From: Bacillus chungangensis
GTDB lineage: Bacteria; Bacillota; Bacilli; Bacillales; Bacillaceae_C
Assembly (NCBI RefSeq): GCF_030812995.1
Contig: NZ_JAUSTT010000006.1
Coordinates: forward strand, 1 to 64,000
Length of the DNA: 64,000 nt
Direction of reading: 5' to 3'
Both the position numbers and the translations under genes were made by a program. Below the pieces are notes generated by a model. The model saw nothing but the letters and a program-made list of their open reading frames with translations. It was not told the origin of the DNA and searched no databases. This document shows positions 53,549 to 61,576 of this stretch, piece after piece. Within the stretch, counting starts at the first letter, position 1, and each line of letters begins with the position of its first letter.

Positions 53549-53704
53549 ATGGATAATAAAAATTTAAAAAGAAATGAACCGACAGTAGCACCTGGCATGA
53601 ATACTTACGATCCTCTAGAAAAGAAAGCAACTAAAAAGGAAATTGAACAAGGCGATTCCACAGAAGTAACTCGACTTTTTATAGATAGAACACCAGAGGA
53701 TTAA
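53549..53704 (+). CDS. 51-residue hydrophilic protein
   Basis: A short gene with AAGGAG (53533-53538) 10 bases before its ATG. The product begins MDNKNLKRNEPTVAPGMNTY and ends RLFIDRTPED. It is soluble, charged, lacks Cys and Trp, and has the composition of small Bacillaceae spore or stationary-phase proteins. I do not recognise a named family. GAATA and CATAAATA upstream (near 53493 and 53518) slightly resemble a sigma-G-type promoter, but the spacing is not ideal. Confidence 0.6.
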   Translation: MDNKNLKRNEPTVAPGMNTYDPLEKKATKKEIEQGDSTEVTRLFIDRTPED

Positions 53705-53776
53705 TTAGAAATGTAACTAAAACAAACTTTATGGAGGATGAGCCCCCATAAAGAGGATCTTAATTATTTATTTATT

Positions 53777-54165
53777 TTACAGAATGTCAGATTCTTTGAA
53801 GAAGTCAAGAATGCCATCGATTAAGCCTTGTGTTATCGGAAGATCAGGATTTGTATAAGCTGCGATATTGCCTTCCCGCTCTTCGGGTGCCTCTTTCAAA
53901 ACATGATTCATTTTCTCAACAATGAGCAATTTAGAATCCTTTTTCGCCTTATGCAAAACTTCTGCATCAGTAACTGGCACTTGAATATCTCGAGTGCCGT
54001 TTACAATTAAAACCGGGCAATCAAGTTTGTTCAATTGTTCAGTTGGATTATATTTTATCCAAGAAATCATATATGATTGAACAGATGGACGGAATATGCT
54101 TTGCAGTTCGGCACTTACTGTTTGTACTTGCTTGCCTTGCTTTAATGGAAAAAAATATAATTTAT
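53777..54165 (-). pseudogene. C-terminal part of an interrupted alpha/beta hydrolase
   Basis: Read on the minus strand, the frame is open from about 54165 (FFPLKQGKQVQTVSAELQSI, FRPSVQSYMISWIKYNP) to the stop at 53777. It holds the acid Asp in LIVNGTRDIQVPV and the catalytic His in VEKMNHVLKEAP. That is the last third of an S33/serine-aminopeptidase-type hydrolase; nucleophile elbow and N-terminus are absent. Upstream sequence changes to a Tn3 transposase fragment on the other strand. The N-terminal accessory domain of what looks like the same gene lies 7 kb away at 61209-61556, in the same orientation. Confidence 0.75.
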
Positions 54166-54563
54166 CGAAAACACCTTGAAATCTGCATTTTCTCTTATCT
54201 TGCCGATGAATTGAAAACGGGGGACCTTTGTGTAAAAGGATCAGAGAATTTCGCTGATTACAGAGAACAGCTCCTTTCCTGGGAAGAATGCAAACCTATG
54301 GTAGCTGAATATTGTAAGGAACTTGGATTTTCTTCCGATTCAGAGGGATTTGTAAGCATTGGCTAGAAGATACCGCACAAAAAGTAGATGCAGGATATCC
54401 TCATAACGGACAGGTAATCATTAATGAAAATGGAGAGCCCTCGCTCCGGAAAATAGTGAGAAAAGAACAACCTCAAAAATCAACTTAAGGAGCTGGCAGA
54501 ACAATCGATCAAGTGCTTCTTGATCAGCTCGAAGGACAGATTCCGTCTAATTTGAAGAAAGAG
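54160..54563 (+). pseudogene. Tn3-family transposase fragment (plus strand)
   Basis: The frame RKHLEICIFSYLADELKTGD, then KGSENFADYREQLLSWEECK and EYCKELGFSSDSEGFV, matches the mid N-terminal region of Tn3-family TnpA. The frame is then broken, and WLEDTAQKVDAGYPHNGQVI followed by INENGEPSLRKI continues it in another frame, with a further stop at about 54487. Roughly 130 of almost 1000 residues survive. It abuts the hydrolase fragment on its left and an oppositely oriented TnpA fragment on its right. Confidence 0.75.
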
Positions 54564-54564
54564 G

Positions 54565-55215
54565 CTAAGAAAGAGCGAAAACCGGTGTAGATTGAGCCTG
54601 TGTGTCTGCATGCAAAGTATCCGGCTGGTTATTTGATTTATTTTTAAGCAATCCATTGATAATATAAACAGTTTCCCAAACACCGCAGGGGATAAAATGA
54701 CTAAACAATGCAATATACGTATCGGAGACATGATGATAAGTAATCCCACCGTACCCACCGTATCGAATATGGTATTCCGAGAGTAAGTTTTCTTCATATA
54801 AATCATGTTTTGTGCCATCTGCAGCAGCCGATTTACCACTTCCCCACAATTTAGGAAGACTAAAAAGATTATACTGGTTAAGAATATCCCGAATAGCAGC
54901 ATCTATTTTAGCTGTATTAATATGGCGTCGATTTACAAACGAAATCATATGTAAGCTAACTGACTTTTTCATATGCTTTGAAGTCTGCGTTGGTCCTAAA
55001 TTACATCCGTACCCAAAGGAAGTAATAATATAACGTTCTTTCGCATTATCAATTTTAGGATTTGAACCGGATAATGGTCCGAAATGACGTGACCAATTTG
55101 TCCAATGTTCTACATTACAGAGGATATCTATAATATTTCGTTCAGGTAACCGTTGGGAAATAACTGACTCTAACTCCTTACTTGTTTTATAGTCCCTGTA
55201 AATTTCTCTTGAACC
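54565..55215 (-). pseudogene. Tn3-family transposase fragment (minus strand)
   Basis: An open minus-strand frame reads ERNIIDILCNVEHWTNWSRH, FGPLSGSNPKIDNAKERYII, CNLGPTQTSKHMKKSV, LPKLWGSGKSAAADGTK, YHIRYGGYGGITYHHV and DTLHADTQAQSTPVFALS, then stops where family members continue YLLGI. This is the start of the Tn3 DDE catalytic domain. It is oriented opposite to the fragment at 54160-54563, which encodes the part that should precede it, so an inversion lies at about 54563. Confidence 0.8.
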
Positions 55216-55304
55216 ATTTTTTCACAACCATACTCAGAAAGTAATCTAATTTGGCGGTCTAAATTTTGGTCAAGAGTTGAAACTCTGGCATAGCCAATTA
55301 TCAT
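55170..55304 (-). pseudogene. serine resolvase (TnpR-like) N-terminal fragment
   Basis: [20 protein letters not shown] continues to [11 protein letters not shown] and stops at 55170. This is the N-terminus of Tn3-type resolvases, with the catalytic Ser in YARVST, cut at about residue 40 of some 185. GGGGGC lies upstream of the ATG at 55304. It overlaps the end of the TnpA fragment in another frame, so a deletion fused tnpR to tnpA. Confidence 0.75.
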
Positions 55305-55497
55305 AAAGAAGCCCCCTGTATATTTTAATAATTTTATTGTGAATCTTTAAATCTAGTAAAATCAAGCCCCCATAAATCCAAATAATGATATTACAAAAAA
55401 TATGGTTTTTGGTAATCTGATATATTTCATGAACTTTTTTAAAAGGATTTCTGAAAGGTTAGTATAATATTTACCTATAATTACGAGAAGGTGAAAA

Positions 55498-55599
55498 TTG
55501 ACAATAGGCTCCTCCTTACTTCTTTTAATGTTTTCTAGCCAAGTAAACGCTAGTACTAAATACTCAATTATGGAAATTTTACAAATTTTTGTTGCCTAA
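55498..55599 (+). CDS. possible 33-residue secreted peptide precursor
   Basis: After GAGAAGGTG (55485-55493) a TTG-started frame encodes 33 residues: a hydrophobic stretch GSSLLLLMFSSQVNA with an AxA-like cleavage point, then STKYSIMEILQIFVA. Size and layout resemble Phr-type signal-peptide precursors, although it may be the stump of a decayed secreted protein. TATAAT at 55463-55468 is a possible -10 element. It lies 60 bases upstream of the 107-residue gene, and its last codons overlap an inverted repeat. Confidence 0.35.
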   Translation: MTIGSSLLLLMFSSQVNASTKYSIMEILQIFVA

Positions 55600-55640
55600 T
55601 TTCCATAATTAGATAAAATAAAGTTGTGTTTATAACACAA
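55566..55640 (+). promoter_or_regulatory. operator/promoter region of the 107-residue gene
   Basis: AATTATGGAAATT (55566-55578) is perfectly inverted at 55598-55610. TAAAAT at 55614-55619 is a good -10 element, and TTGTGTT-TAT-AACACAA (55624-55640) is a second palindrome over the expected transcription start. Together they suggest a regulated promoter. No decisive -35 box. Confidence 0.5.
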
Positions 55641-55659
55641 ATTGATAGGAGGAGATTTT

Positions 55660-55983
55660 ATGTTAACATTACCTAAGTATGAAACATTGGCAACAAGACC
55701 CATTTTCGAAGAGGTTAAAATTTCCGCGATTGGCGAAAATGAAACTCTTGTATCTGGGTTAGATATTCAAATATTAAAAGGTTTAGTAAGTGAAGAAGTC
55801 TTTGTTTATGAAGGGAATGTTAAGGCTTTAAAGTGGAGCAGTCTTAATGGGAATGATGCTTTTAATAACGATAAAGTTTATCTAATAAATTCCAACTGTT
55901 CACATGTAGCTAATGAAATCAAGAATAATCTAGGTTCAGAGGAAAGTATTGATTTAGCTACAGTTTTTATTGACTGGGATTAA
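55660..55983 (+). CDS. 107-residue protein, first gene of the TPR/MFS island (precursor-like)
   Basis: A 107-residue acidic, soluble protein beginning MLTLPKYETLATRPIFEEVK, with VSGLDIQILKGLVSEEVFVY in the middle and the end EESIDLATVFIDWD. One Cys, no signal peptide or membrane segment. I do not recognise a family. AGGAGGAG lies 6-7 bases before ATG 55660. It has its own promoter region and is followed at once by a terminator, then the TPR genes. A small gene with strong expression signals, a leaky terminator and processing or export genes behind it is the usual layout of a ribosomal-peptide precursor or small effector, but this is inference. Confidence 0.6.
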   Translation: MLTLPKYETLATRPIFEEVKISAIGENETLVSGLDIQILKGLVSEEVFVYEGNVKALKWSSLNGNDAFNNDKVYLINSNCSHVANEIKNNLGSEESIDLATVFIDWD

Positions 55984-55994
55984 GTTAAAAGTGA

Positions 55995-56026
55995 AATAGA
56001 TGTGCTATCCGCACATCTATTTTTTC
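55995..56026 (+). terminator. terminator between the 107-residue gene and the TPR genes
   Basis: AATAGATGTGC (55995-56005) pairs perfectly with GCACATCTATT (56011-56021) around a 5-base loop, then TTTTCC. Being partial read-through, it could keep the first gene at a higher level than those downstream. Confidence 0.85.
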
Positions 56027-56048
56027 CATAAAGGGAAGGTGTTTTTTG

Positions 56049-57278
56049 ATGAATAATATAATGTTTAATATCATGAAACCGTATTTTAATTTACAACATT
56101 CAGAGGGCCCAATCCATTGTAAACGGCCATTAATTTTCAATAAATTAATCAATACCGATAAACCTGAAATTTATGGATTAGGTATGTGGATGTTCTCCGG
56201 GTTTAGAGAAAACTTAATATCGGAATCCGGACTTTCGGAATACCCACAAAATGACCCGAGGCATCTAGCAAAACATAAAAGAACTAATGACTGGGACGTT
56301 CTTATCTATAATATTGATAATTTTAATGATTTATCAATTAATATTCAATTTTCTACTATCCAATTGTTAGTAGGTTTGTGCTTTTACAAAGAGATAAATA
56401 ACCTTACTCGTAATATACAGATTATCTCAAATGATAACCTTGCTTCTGGAATTTTATATTACAAACTTTTATGTGAAGAATTACTTAATGGATATAATAA
56501 AAAGTCATCATATGGAGAAATTATTAATAACACCTCTAAAACTCAACCTTTTAACTTTAAAACGAGATTATGGCTAGTTAAAAAAATTATAAGTACTGAA
56601 AACCTAAATAAAGCAAGCAGTATATTAGATGATATCAATAAAGATTTTAATGGTATAAATGTTACAGAGCCAAAAGACAAAGAATCATTAAAACTTGCAT
56701 TATTACGAACACAAATGTATTTAAGTGAAAAGAAAAATAATTTTTCAGAAGTAGAAAATTATTTTCAAAATGGTATGGAAATATCAAAGTATTTATACCA
56801 AGATTCTGATCCTACCACAAGTTTTATAGGTCTTGAAGCTCAACAAAGATTTTTAGATAGAATCATTCAATTTGGTTTAACAACCAATAACCACAATAGT
56901 GTATTAGACTATGCTATACAACAAATACAATTAGACCCTTACAATGCAAAAGCTTATTACCAATTAGGAAACATTTATTTTCACAAAAAGGATTATAATC
57001 AGTCATCAAAATATTTTTCTACAGCCGCAGATTTTGGTCCTTTTGCTTCGATGGGTACTCCAATATCTTGGTTTTATGCGGGGATCTCATACGAGAAGAT
57101 AGGCAATTTAGAGATGGCACTTAATAGCTATCTAGAGGCTATTAAATTTGACCCTTTTGGAAAATCTATTCTTGATAGAATAATTGTTTTAGCAGAAAAA
57201 CTTAATATAAATCCTATTATTAATTGGGCAAAAGAAAGAATTTTAAGTTTAAGGAGTGTAGATTTTTCGTATGCATAA
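56049..57278 (+). CDS. TPR-like protein 1 of the island
   Basis: A 409-residue soluble, AT-rich protein. The C-terminal part (about 285-390) is a run of tetratricopeptide-like helices: LDPYNAKAYYQLGNIYFHKK, then DYNQSSKYFSTAADFGPF and GTPISWFYAGISYEKIGNLE. The N-terminus (FNIMKPYFNLQHSEGPIHCK, and MWMFSGFRENL) aligns with the two paralogues at 57271 and 59745, but this copy is the most diverged. ATG 56049 follows GGAAGG by 9 bases. Overlaps the next gene by 8 bases. Function unknown; TPR folds bind peptides or proteins, which fits a role with the small gene upstream. Confidence 0.7.
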   Translation: MNNIMFNIMKPYFNLQHSEGPIHCKRPLIFNKLINTDKPEIYGLGMWMFSGFRENLISESGLSEYPQNDPRHLAKHKRTNDWDVLIYNIDNFNDLSINIQFSTIQLLVGLCFYKEINNLTRNIQIISNDNLASGILYYKLLCEELLNGYNKKSSYGEIINNTSKTQPFNFKTRLWLVKKIISTENLNKASSILDDINKDFNGINVTEPKDKESLKLALLRTQMYLSEKKNNFSEVENYFQNGMEISKYLYQDSDPTTSFIGLEAQQRFLDRIIQFGLTTNNHNSVLDYAIQQIQLDPYNAKAYYQLGNIYFHKKDYNQSSKYFSTAADFGPFASMGTPISWFYAGISYEKIGNLEMALNSYLEAIKFDPFGKSILDRIIVLAEKLNINPIINWAKERILSLRSVDFSYA

Positions 57279-58473
57279 TACATTTAGAACTTTCCAAACC
57301 TACTTAGATTTATCTGATCCTATAAATTCTCCTTTGCATACTTATGGTCCGATATTTGCATTTAAGGGATACGAAGAAAATTTAGAAAACAAACTCACTT
57401 CTACTAGAGTTTTACCCCCTGCCTTTCGCGAAAATTTAGTTACTTACTTAAAATTGGAGCATTTTAAAGGTTTATCACCTTTGGATGTACCTTTGGATAA
57501 TAGAAGCGAACGTTGGAAAGCTTTGTGTGAAAGGTTAGAAAATTTTTATACCATCTCTGAATATGACCAGTATATTACATGTAAAGTTCTTTTTAGCCTT
57601 GGATACTATGAATTAGTACTTTCATTATTAAAAAATCATATGGAAATAGATAGGGGGGGTTCTATTCTTCAGGGTAAGATAACATATTTAGCTACATTTT
57701 CAGACTATATACTAAAAATAAAAAAGATAGATAAGTATAATCCAAAATATACTGCAAACCTTGCTCAAAAATCCCTCTTAGGTAGCAAAGTTAGATTCTC
57801 GGCCTGTCTAAGAATGTTAATCTATTACTCAAAAGATAATGTTAATATAAATTTAGTTGAGTATTGGAGGGAAGAACTATACAAATCCCTATTAGCCATG
57901 GATATTCCGCAATATTCATTTAATTATTATATAATGTGGAGTCGATTTTATAGAGCCTCAAGTTTTTTACCTTTCTTAAGACAAGATAAACAGAAAACTG
58001 AATATGAAATTCAATTAGCTTTGGAGTTAGGGGAATGTGCTGTTCCAGGAAATGTTGAAGAAGAAATAGTTTGGAAAACAAACCTTATTCCTGCATATCA
58101 AACTGCTGCTAAAGTTGCTTCTATCTACAATAAAAAAACGAAAATGTTTAATTTATATAAAAAAAGAGTGGATATTGACCCTTTGGATTCCTTGGGGCTA
58201 ATTGAATTAGGATATGCATATAAAGAATTAGAAGAAATCGAAAAAGCAGGTAATATATTTGAGAAGGCAGCTTTACTTGGTCCTCCTGGAACACCTATTG
58301 CTTGGTTTTTAGCAGGATGTTGCTATGAACAAATTAATAATAAAAATGAAGCCCTAAAATGCTATATTAATTCACTTAAAGTAGATCCAAAAGGAGTTAG
58401 TCCTAAAAAAAGGATCGAGGAATTAGGGGTTAAACATTCAGATTTAGATATTTTAGTGAAAAGCATACATTAG
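57271..58473 (+). CDS. TPR-like protein 2 of the island
   Basis: A 400-residue paralogue. N-terminal block: FQTYLDLSDPINSPLHTYGP, PPAFRENLVTYLKLEH, and NRSERWKALCERLENFY. Middle: LFSLGYYELVLSLLKNH, then SLLGSKVRFSACLRMLIYYS and MWSRFYRASSFLPFLRQDK. C-terminal TPRs: DPLDSLGLIELGYAYKELEE, ALLGPPGTPIAWFLAGCCYE, ALKCYINSLKVDPKG. No enzyme motif. ATG overlaps the preceding gene by 8 bases, with AAGGAG 14 bases upstream, so the two are coupled. The LGPPGTxIAWFxAG motif also occurs, to my memory, in unassigned TPR proteins of actinomycetes. Confidence 0.72.
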   Translation: MHNTFRTFQTYLDLSDPINSPLHTYGPIFAFKGYEENLENKLTSTRVLPPAFRENLVTYLKLEHFKGLSPLDVPLDNRSERWKALCERLENFYTISEYDQYITCKVLFSLGYYELVLSLLKNHMEIDRGGSILQGKITYLATFSDYILKIKKIDKYNPKYTANLAQKSLLGSKVRFSACLRMLIYYSKDNVNINLVEYWREELYKSLLAMDIPQYSFNYYIMWSRFYRASSFLPFLRQDKQKTEYEIQLALELGECAVPGNVEEEIVWKTNLIPAYQTAAKVASIYNKKTKMFNLYKKRVDIDPLDSLGLIELGYAYKELEEIEKAGNIFEKAALLGPPGTPIAWFLAGCCYEQINNKNEALKCYINSLKVDPKGVSPKKRIEELGVKHSDLDILVKSIH

Positions 58474-58488
58474 AAAGAGGGGCAAAAA

Positions 58489-59730
58489 ATGCAACCTTCT
58501 GTTAATATTAAAAACATTTTCAGACTAAGATATGCAAGTGCTTTATTTATATTTATCTCAGGACAGTTTATTAGTGTTTTAGGTACACAAATATCTATGG
58601 TTATACTCCCTTGGATTCTAATCAAAGAATTAGGCCAACCAGAATTTGTAGGATTACTTTTTTTTGCACGCATGCTACCACAAGTAGTAGCTGGACCATT
58701 AGTAGCTGTATGGACACAAAATATATCTGTAAAAAAATTACTTGTATTCAGTCAAGTCCTTCAAGGAGCATGTCAAGTGACTATAGTTTTATTGTGGGTA
58801 TTAGGTCATTTAGGCGTAACTATAATGTTACTTCTAGTACTTTTTCAAAGTATATTTAATACTCCATTTCAAATGACTCGTGCAAGTGTTATAAGAAATA
58901 TTGCCGATGACGGAGGGCCAAGTGTTACTACAAGCAATTCTCTACTCCAATCATCCCTTCAAGCGGCAAACATAATTGGTCCCGCTATAGCAGCCTTTAT
59001 AATAGCAATTTCTAAAGTTTCACTTATTAGTTTAATTCTTATAGATTCCTTTACATTTTTATTAAGTGCTTGTTTAATTGCTTTTGGAAAATTCCCTAAA
59101 GTGGATTCTGTGAGTACAAAAGGTTCAAATTTTTTTAAAGATATTAAAGAAGGTTTTTTATATTCAGCTAAAAATAAAGTGATTTTTGCATTATTATTAC
59201 CGGGCTTTTTTGGGTCTTTAATATATTTTCCTATTTTACAAGTAATACTACCTTTATATTTAAATAGTTCACTCGAGTCGAACGGTGCCTCAATTTATGG
59301 TGCGGTTTTAACATCTCTAGCATGCGGAGCATTAATTGGTAGTTTCCTTTTTGGTTTCATTAGAAAGAAGATAAAAATCAATTATTTATTTTGCATTAGT
59401 TTCACAGGGTATCTACTACCTTTTTGGTTAATGGTTATTTTTCCTAGTAAAACTGGAATTCTTATTAGTGCCTTTATAGTCGGTATTTTTTCTGGCCCAG
59501 CAATGATAACTATTACCAGTATTGTCCAAACGTCGATAAAAAGAGAATTTGTAACAAGAGTTTTTTCAATACAAAACATGACAATTAGTCTTGCGGTACT
59601 ATTAGGATATCTATTTAGTGGATGGGCGGCAAATGTGTACCCAGTAGAAAATGTTCTGATTATATTACTGTTAGTTGGATTTATTGGTATTATCCTATCT
59701 TGGAGATTTATTAAAATTAATATTGATTAG
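58489..59730 (+). CDS. MFS exporter of the island (MFS_3/EntS-like)
   Basis: A 413-residue major facilitator with 12 hydrophobic segments, of the MFS_3 type that includes EntS and many drug or natural-product exporters: LRYASALFIFISGQFISVLG, ISMVILPWILIKELGQPEFV, FFARMLPQVVAGPLVAVW, and FNTPFQMTRASVIRNIADDG. It lies 15 bases after TPR 2 and 14 before TPR 3, so it is part of one operon. Likely exports the product of the island. It is not related closely to the ureide transporters at 24857 and 36672. Confidence 0.8.
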   Translation: MQPSVNIKNIFRLRYASALFIFISGQFISVLGTQISMVILPWILIKELGQPEFVGLLFFARMLPQVVAGPLVAVWTQNISVKKLLVFSQVLQGACQVTIVLLWVLGHLGVTIMLLLVLFQSIFNTPFQMTRASVIRNIADDGGPSVTTSNSLLQSSLQAANIIGPAIAAFIIAISKVSLISLILIDSFTFLLSACLIAFGKFPKVDSVSTKGSNFFKDIKEGFLYSAKNKVIFALLLPGFFGSLIYFPILQVILPLYLNSSLESNGASIYGAVLTSLACGALIGSFLFGFIRKKIKINYLFCISFTGYLLPFWLMVIFPSKTGILISAFIVGIFSGPAMITITSIVQTSIKREFVTRVFSIQNMTISLAVLLGYLFSGWAANVYPVENVLIILLLVGFIGIILSWRFIKINID

Positions 59731-59744
59731 ATGAGGTGGTATTT

Positions 59745-60998
59745 TTGAATACATCAAATTTCTCTGAATACCTTTTTAAACCGTATTTTGATTTATACCA
59801 ACAAGAAGATGTTGCATTAAATGCTTATGGGCCACCTTTAGCATACAAAAGGCTGATAAATGGTTTAGATACGGAAACTGACTATTTATTAGTTCAGCGA
59901 TTAATGCCAACAGCTTTTAGGTATGAACTTGGAAAATTCACAAATAGAACAGACGGACACTTCAATCCTTTTCAAATTTCAAAGGATAAAAGAAGTGAAC
60001 GATGGCAAATTCTCTGTGAATATATAGAAAAGTTTCCGATACTTAATAGTTTAGAGAAGCATTCTGTATCACATATCTTAATATCATTAGGGTATTATGA
60101 ATTTACAAATATTCTCCTTAAACCTTATGCACAAATAAATGTTAATCCTTCTATACATGAGGCTTCCTTATCATATAGATATGCTTTTACTCGTTTTATG
60201 CTATTTGTAAAAAGTAAGCATTATAGTCCAGATGATTTAATAAAAATCGCCAATAATTCTCCTTTAGGTTCAATGGCAAAAGTTTCTGCTACCCTTAGAC
60301 TTTTAGTATACTATGGAAGATTTAAAAAGGATTTAAATAGTACACGTTTCTGGAAAAATGAATCCACCAAAGCCATCAATTCTTTACCTTTAGATACAGG
60401 ATCATTTACTTATAATATTATATGGAGTAGATATTATAGAGGTACTTCTTTCTTACCATTATTGGAAAAGGATTTGAAAAATACTATATTTGAGATGAAG
60501 CTATCCGAAGAATACGCAATGGCAGCTAAATATAATAATAATGAGGAAAAGATATTATGGAAGGCAAATATTTATCCTGTTGTACAATCTCAGCAACGGC
60601 TTGCAGATATTCAAAATGATATTAATATGTCTATTGAAAGAGGGCATCAGATGATAAATTTAGACCCTTGGTATTCCAACGCACACCTAGATTTAGGAAA
60701 TTCACTTTTCAAAGCAGGTAATTATAATGAAGCTCTAAAAGAATACCAGATATCATCAACTTTAGGACCGCCTACATATTTATATGCTACTTTTTTAGCC
60801 GGTAGGTGTTACGAAGAATTAGGAGAAATGGAATTAGCTACAGAGCTTTATATCAATACTTTAAGGAAAGACCCACAGGGAATATCAACGAAACAAATTT
60901 TAGCAAATATAAATGTTAAAAAAGCGTCATTATTTTCAAAGTTGTATAAGGAGAACTACTCAGATTATACTAATAAGGAATACCAACAGATTTACTAA
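59745..60998 (+). CDS. TPR-like protein 3 of the island
   Basis: A 417-residue paralogue closest to TPR 2. Shared blocks: PYFDLYQQEDVALNAYGPPL, TAFRYELGKF, KRSERWQILCEYIEKFP, ILISLGYYEF, then SPLGSMAKVSATLRLLVYYG, WSRYYRGTSFLPLLEKD, LDPWYSNAHLDLGNSLFKAG and ISSTLGPPTYLYATFLAGRC. The last 20 residues (KENYSDYTNKEYQQIY) are its own. TTG 59745 is preferred, AGGTGG ending 5 bases upstream; a GTG at 59736 lies within the site. Last gene of the operon. Function unknown. Confidence 0.7.
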   Translation: MNTSNFSEYLFKPYFDLYQQEDVALNAYGPPLAYKRLINGLDTETDYLLVQRLMPTAFRYELGKFTNRTDGHFNPFQISKDKRSERWQILCEYIEKFPILNSLEKHSVSHILISLGYYEFTNILLKPYAQINVNPSIHEASLSYRYAFTRFMLFVKSKHYSPDDLIKIANNSPLGSMAKVSATLRLLVYYGRFKKDLNSTRFWKNESTKAINSLPLDTGSFTYNIIWSRYYRGTSFLPLLEKDLKNTIFEMKLSEEYAMAAKYNNNEEKILWKANIYPVVQSQQRLADIQNDINMSIERGHQMINLDPWYSNAHLDLGNSLFKAGNYNEALKEYQISSTLGPPTYLYATFLAGRCYEELGEMELATELYINTLRKDPQGISTKQILANINVKKASLFSKLYKENYSDYTNKEYQQIY

Positions 60999-61131
60999 AA
61001 CATTTTAGTTATTTTAATTTGATCACTAGTGTTGCATTAATTTAACTTCACTAATATAAATACCGATACTCCCAAGCCAAGTTCTTCAATTTTGTGCATT
61101 ATAATGTAACAGTAATAACCTTATGTAACAT

Positions 61132-61187
61132 AAAAAAGGGTCATATGCAAAGAATGGAAAGTAAATTCCAGCATGTGACCCTTTTTT
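61132..61187. terminator. bidirectional terminator at the island edge
   Basis: AAAAAAGGGTCATATGC (61132-61148) pairs with GCATGTGACCCTTTTTT (61171-61187), one wobble, with A/T tails on both sides. It ends the TPR operon and any minus-strand read-through from the hydrolase stump. Confidence 0.8.
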
Positions 61188-61209
61188 ACACGTATCTCGG
61201 TCGTACCCC
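61172..61209 (-). other. possible Tn3-type terminal inverted repeat at island border
   Basis: From 61209 into the island the minus strand reads GGGGTACGACCGAGATACGT. Tn3-family elements of Gram-positives begin GGGGT(A/C) with 38-bp ends, and this one starts exactly where the hydrolase N-terminal frame is cut (ATG-TA/GGGG). No matching partner end was found near 54160. Confidence 0.4.
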
Positions 61210-61556
61210 TACATTGTTCCATCTTTTAATTGCAATTGAACAAGCTCTCCTTCTTCAGCTTCAGCTTTTTTGCTATTTTTCACTAATTCAAATGGAAAAG
61301 AATGGTCTTTCTGTACGAACGTACCTGAAATCTTATCTTCGTTAATTTTTCCCTTAAATGTAATCTGTTTCCCCTGTATATGCATATCAAAAAATAAGTC
61401 TGATTTGTTTACTTCTACACTTGTTAATGGATATTCTTCTAAGCCTTGAGCAGGGATGCTAATCGTTCCGCCTTCCTTTGTAAATTTAATCATAACCTGA
61501 AGTCGTTGACTTGGAATTTGAATCGCACCTTCCCAATTTCCTTTTATATTTTCCAA
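61209..61556 (-). pseudogene. N-terminal domain of the interrupted alpha/beta hydrolase
   Basis: About 115 residues: GNWEGAIQIPSQRLQVMIKF, GTISIPAQGLEEYPLTSVEV, FKGKINEDKISGTFVQKDHS and the end VQLQLKDGTM followed by TAG. This is the beta-rich accessory domain that precedes the catalytic domain in S33-type hydrolases; family members continue DGTL-YGTL. The frame is cut at the island border (61209). The catalytic C-terminus of apparently the same gene is at 53777-54165 on the same strand. TTG 61556 is the likely start (AAGGG about 10 bases upstream). A frame reaching 61631 runs into the repeat and is not real. Confidence 0.75.
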
Positions 61557-61576
61557 CGAACTCATCCCTTTCTGAT

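Noticed and set aside
56049-60998. TPR genes as Rap phosphatase/receptor proteins
   Set aside because: They lack the Rap N-terminal three-helix bundle and are longer; only the general TPR fold is shared.
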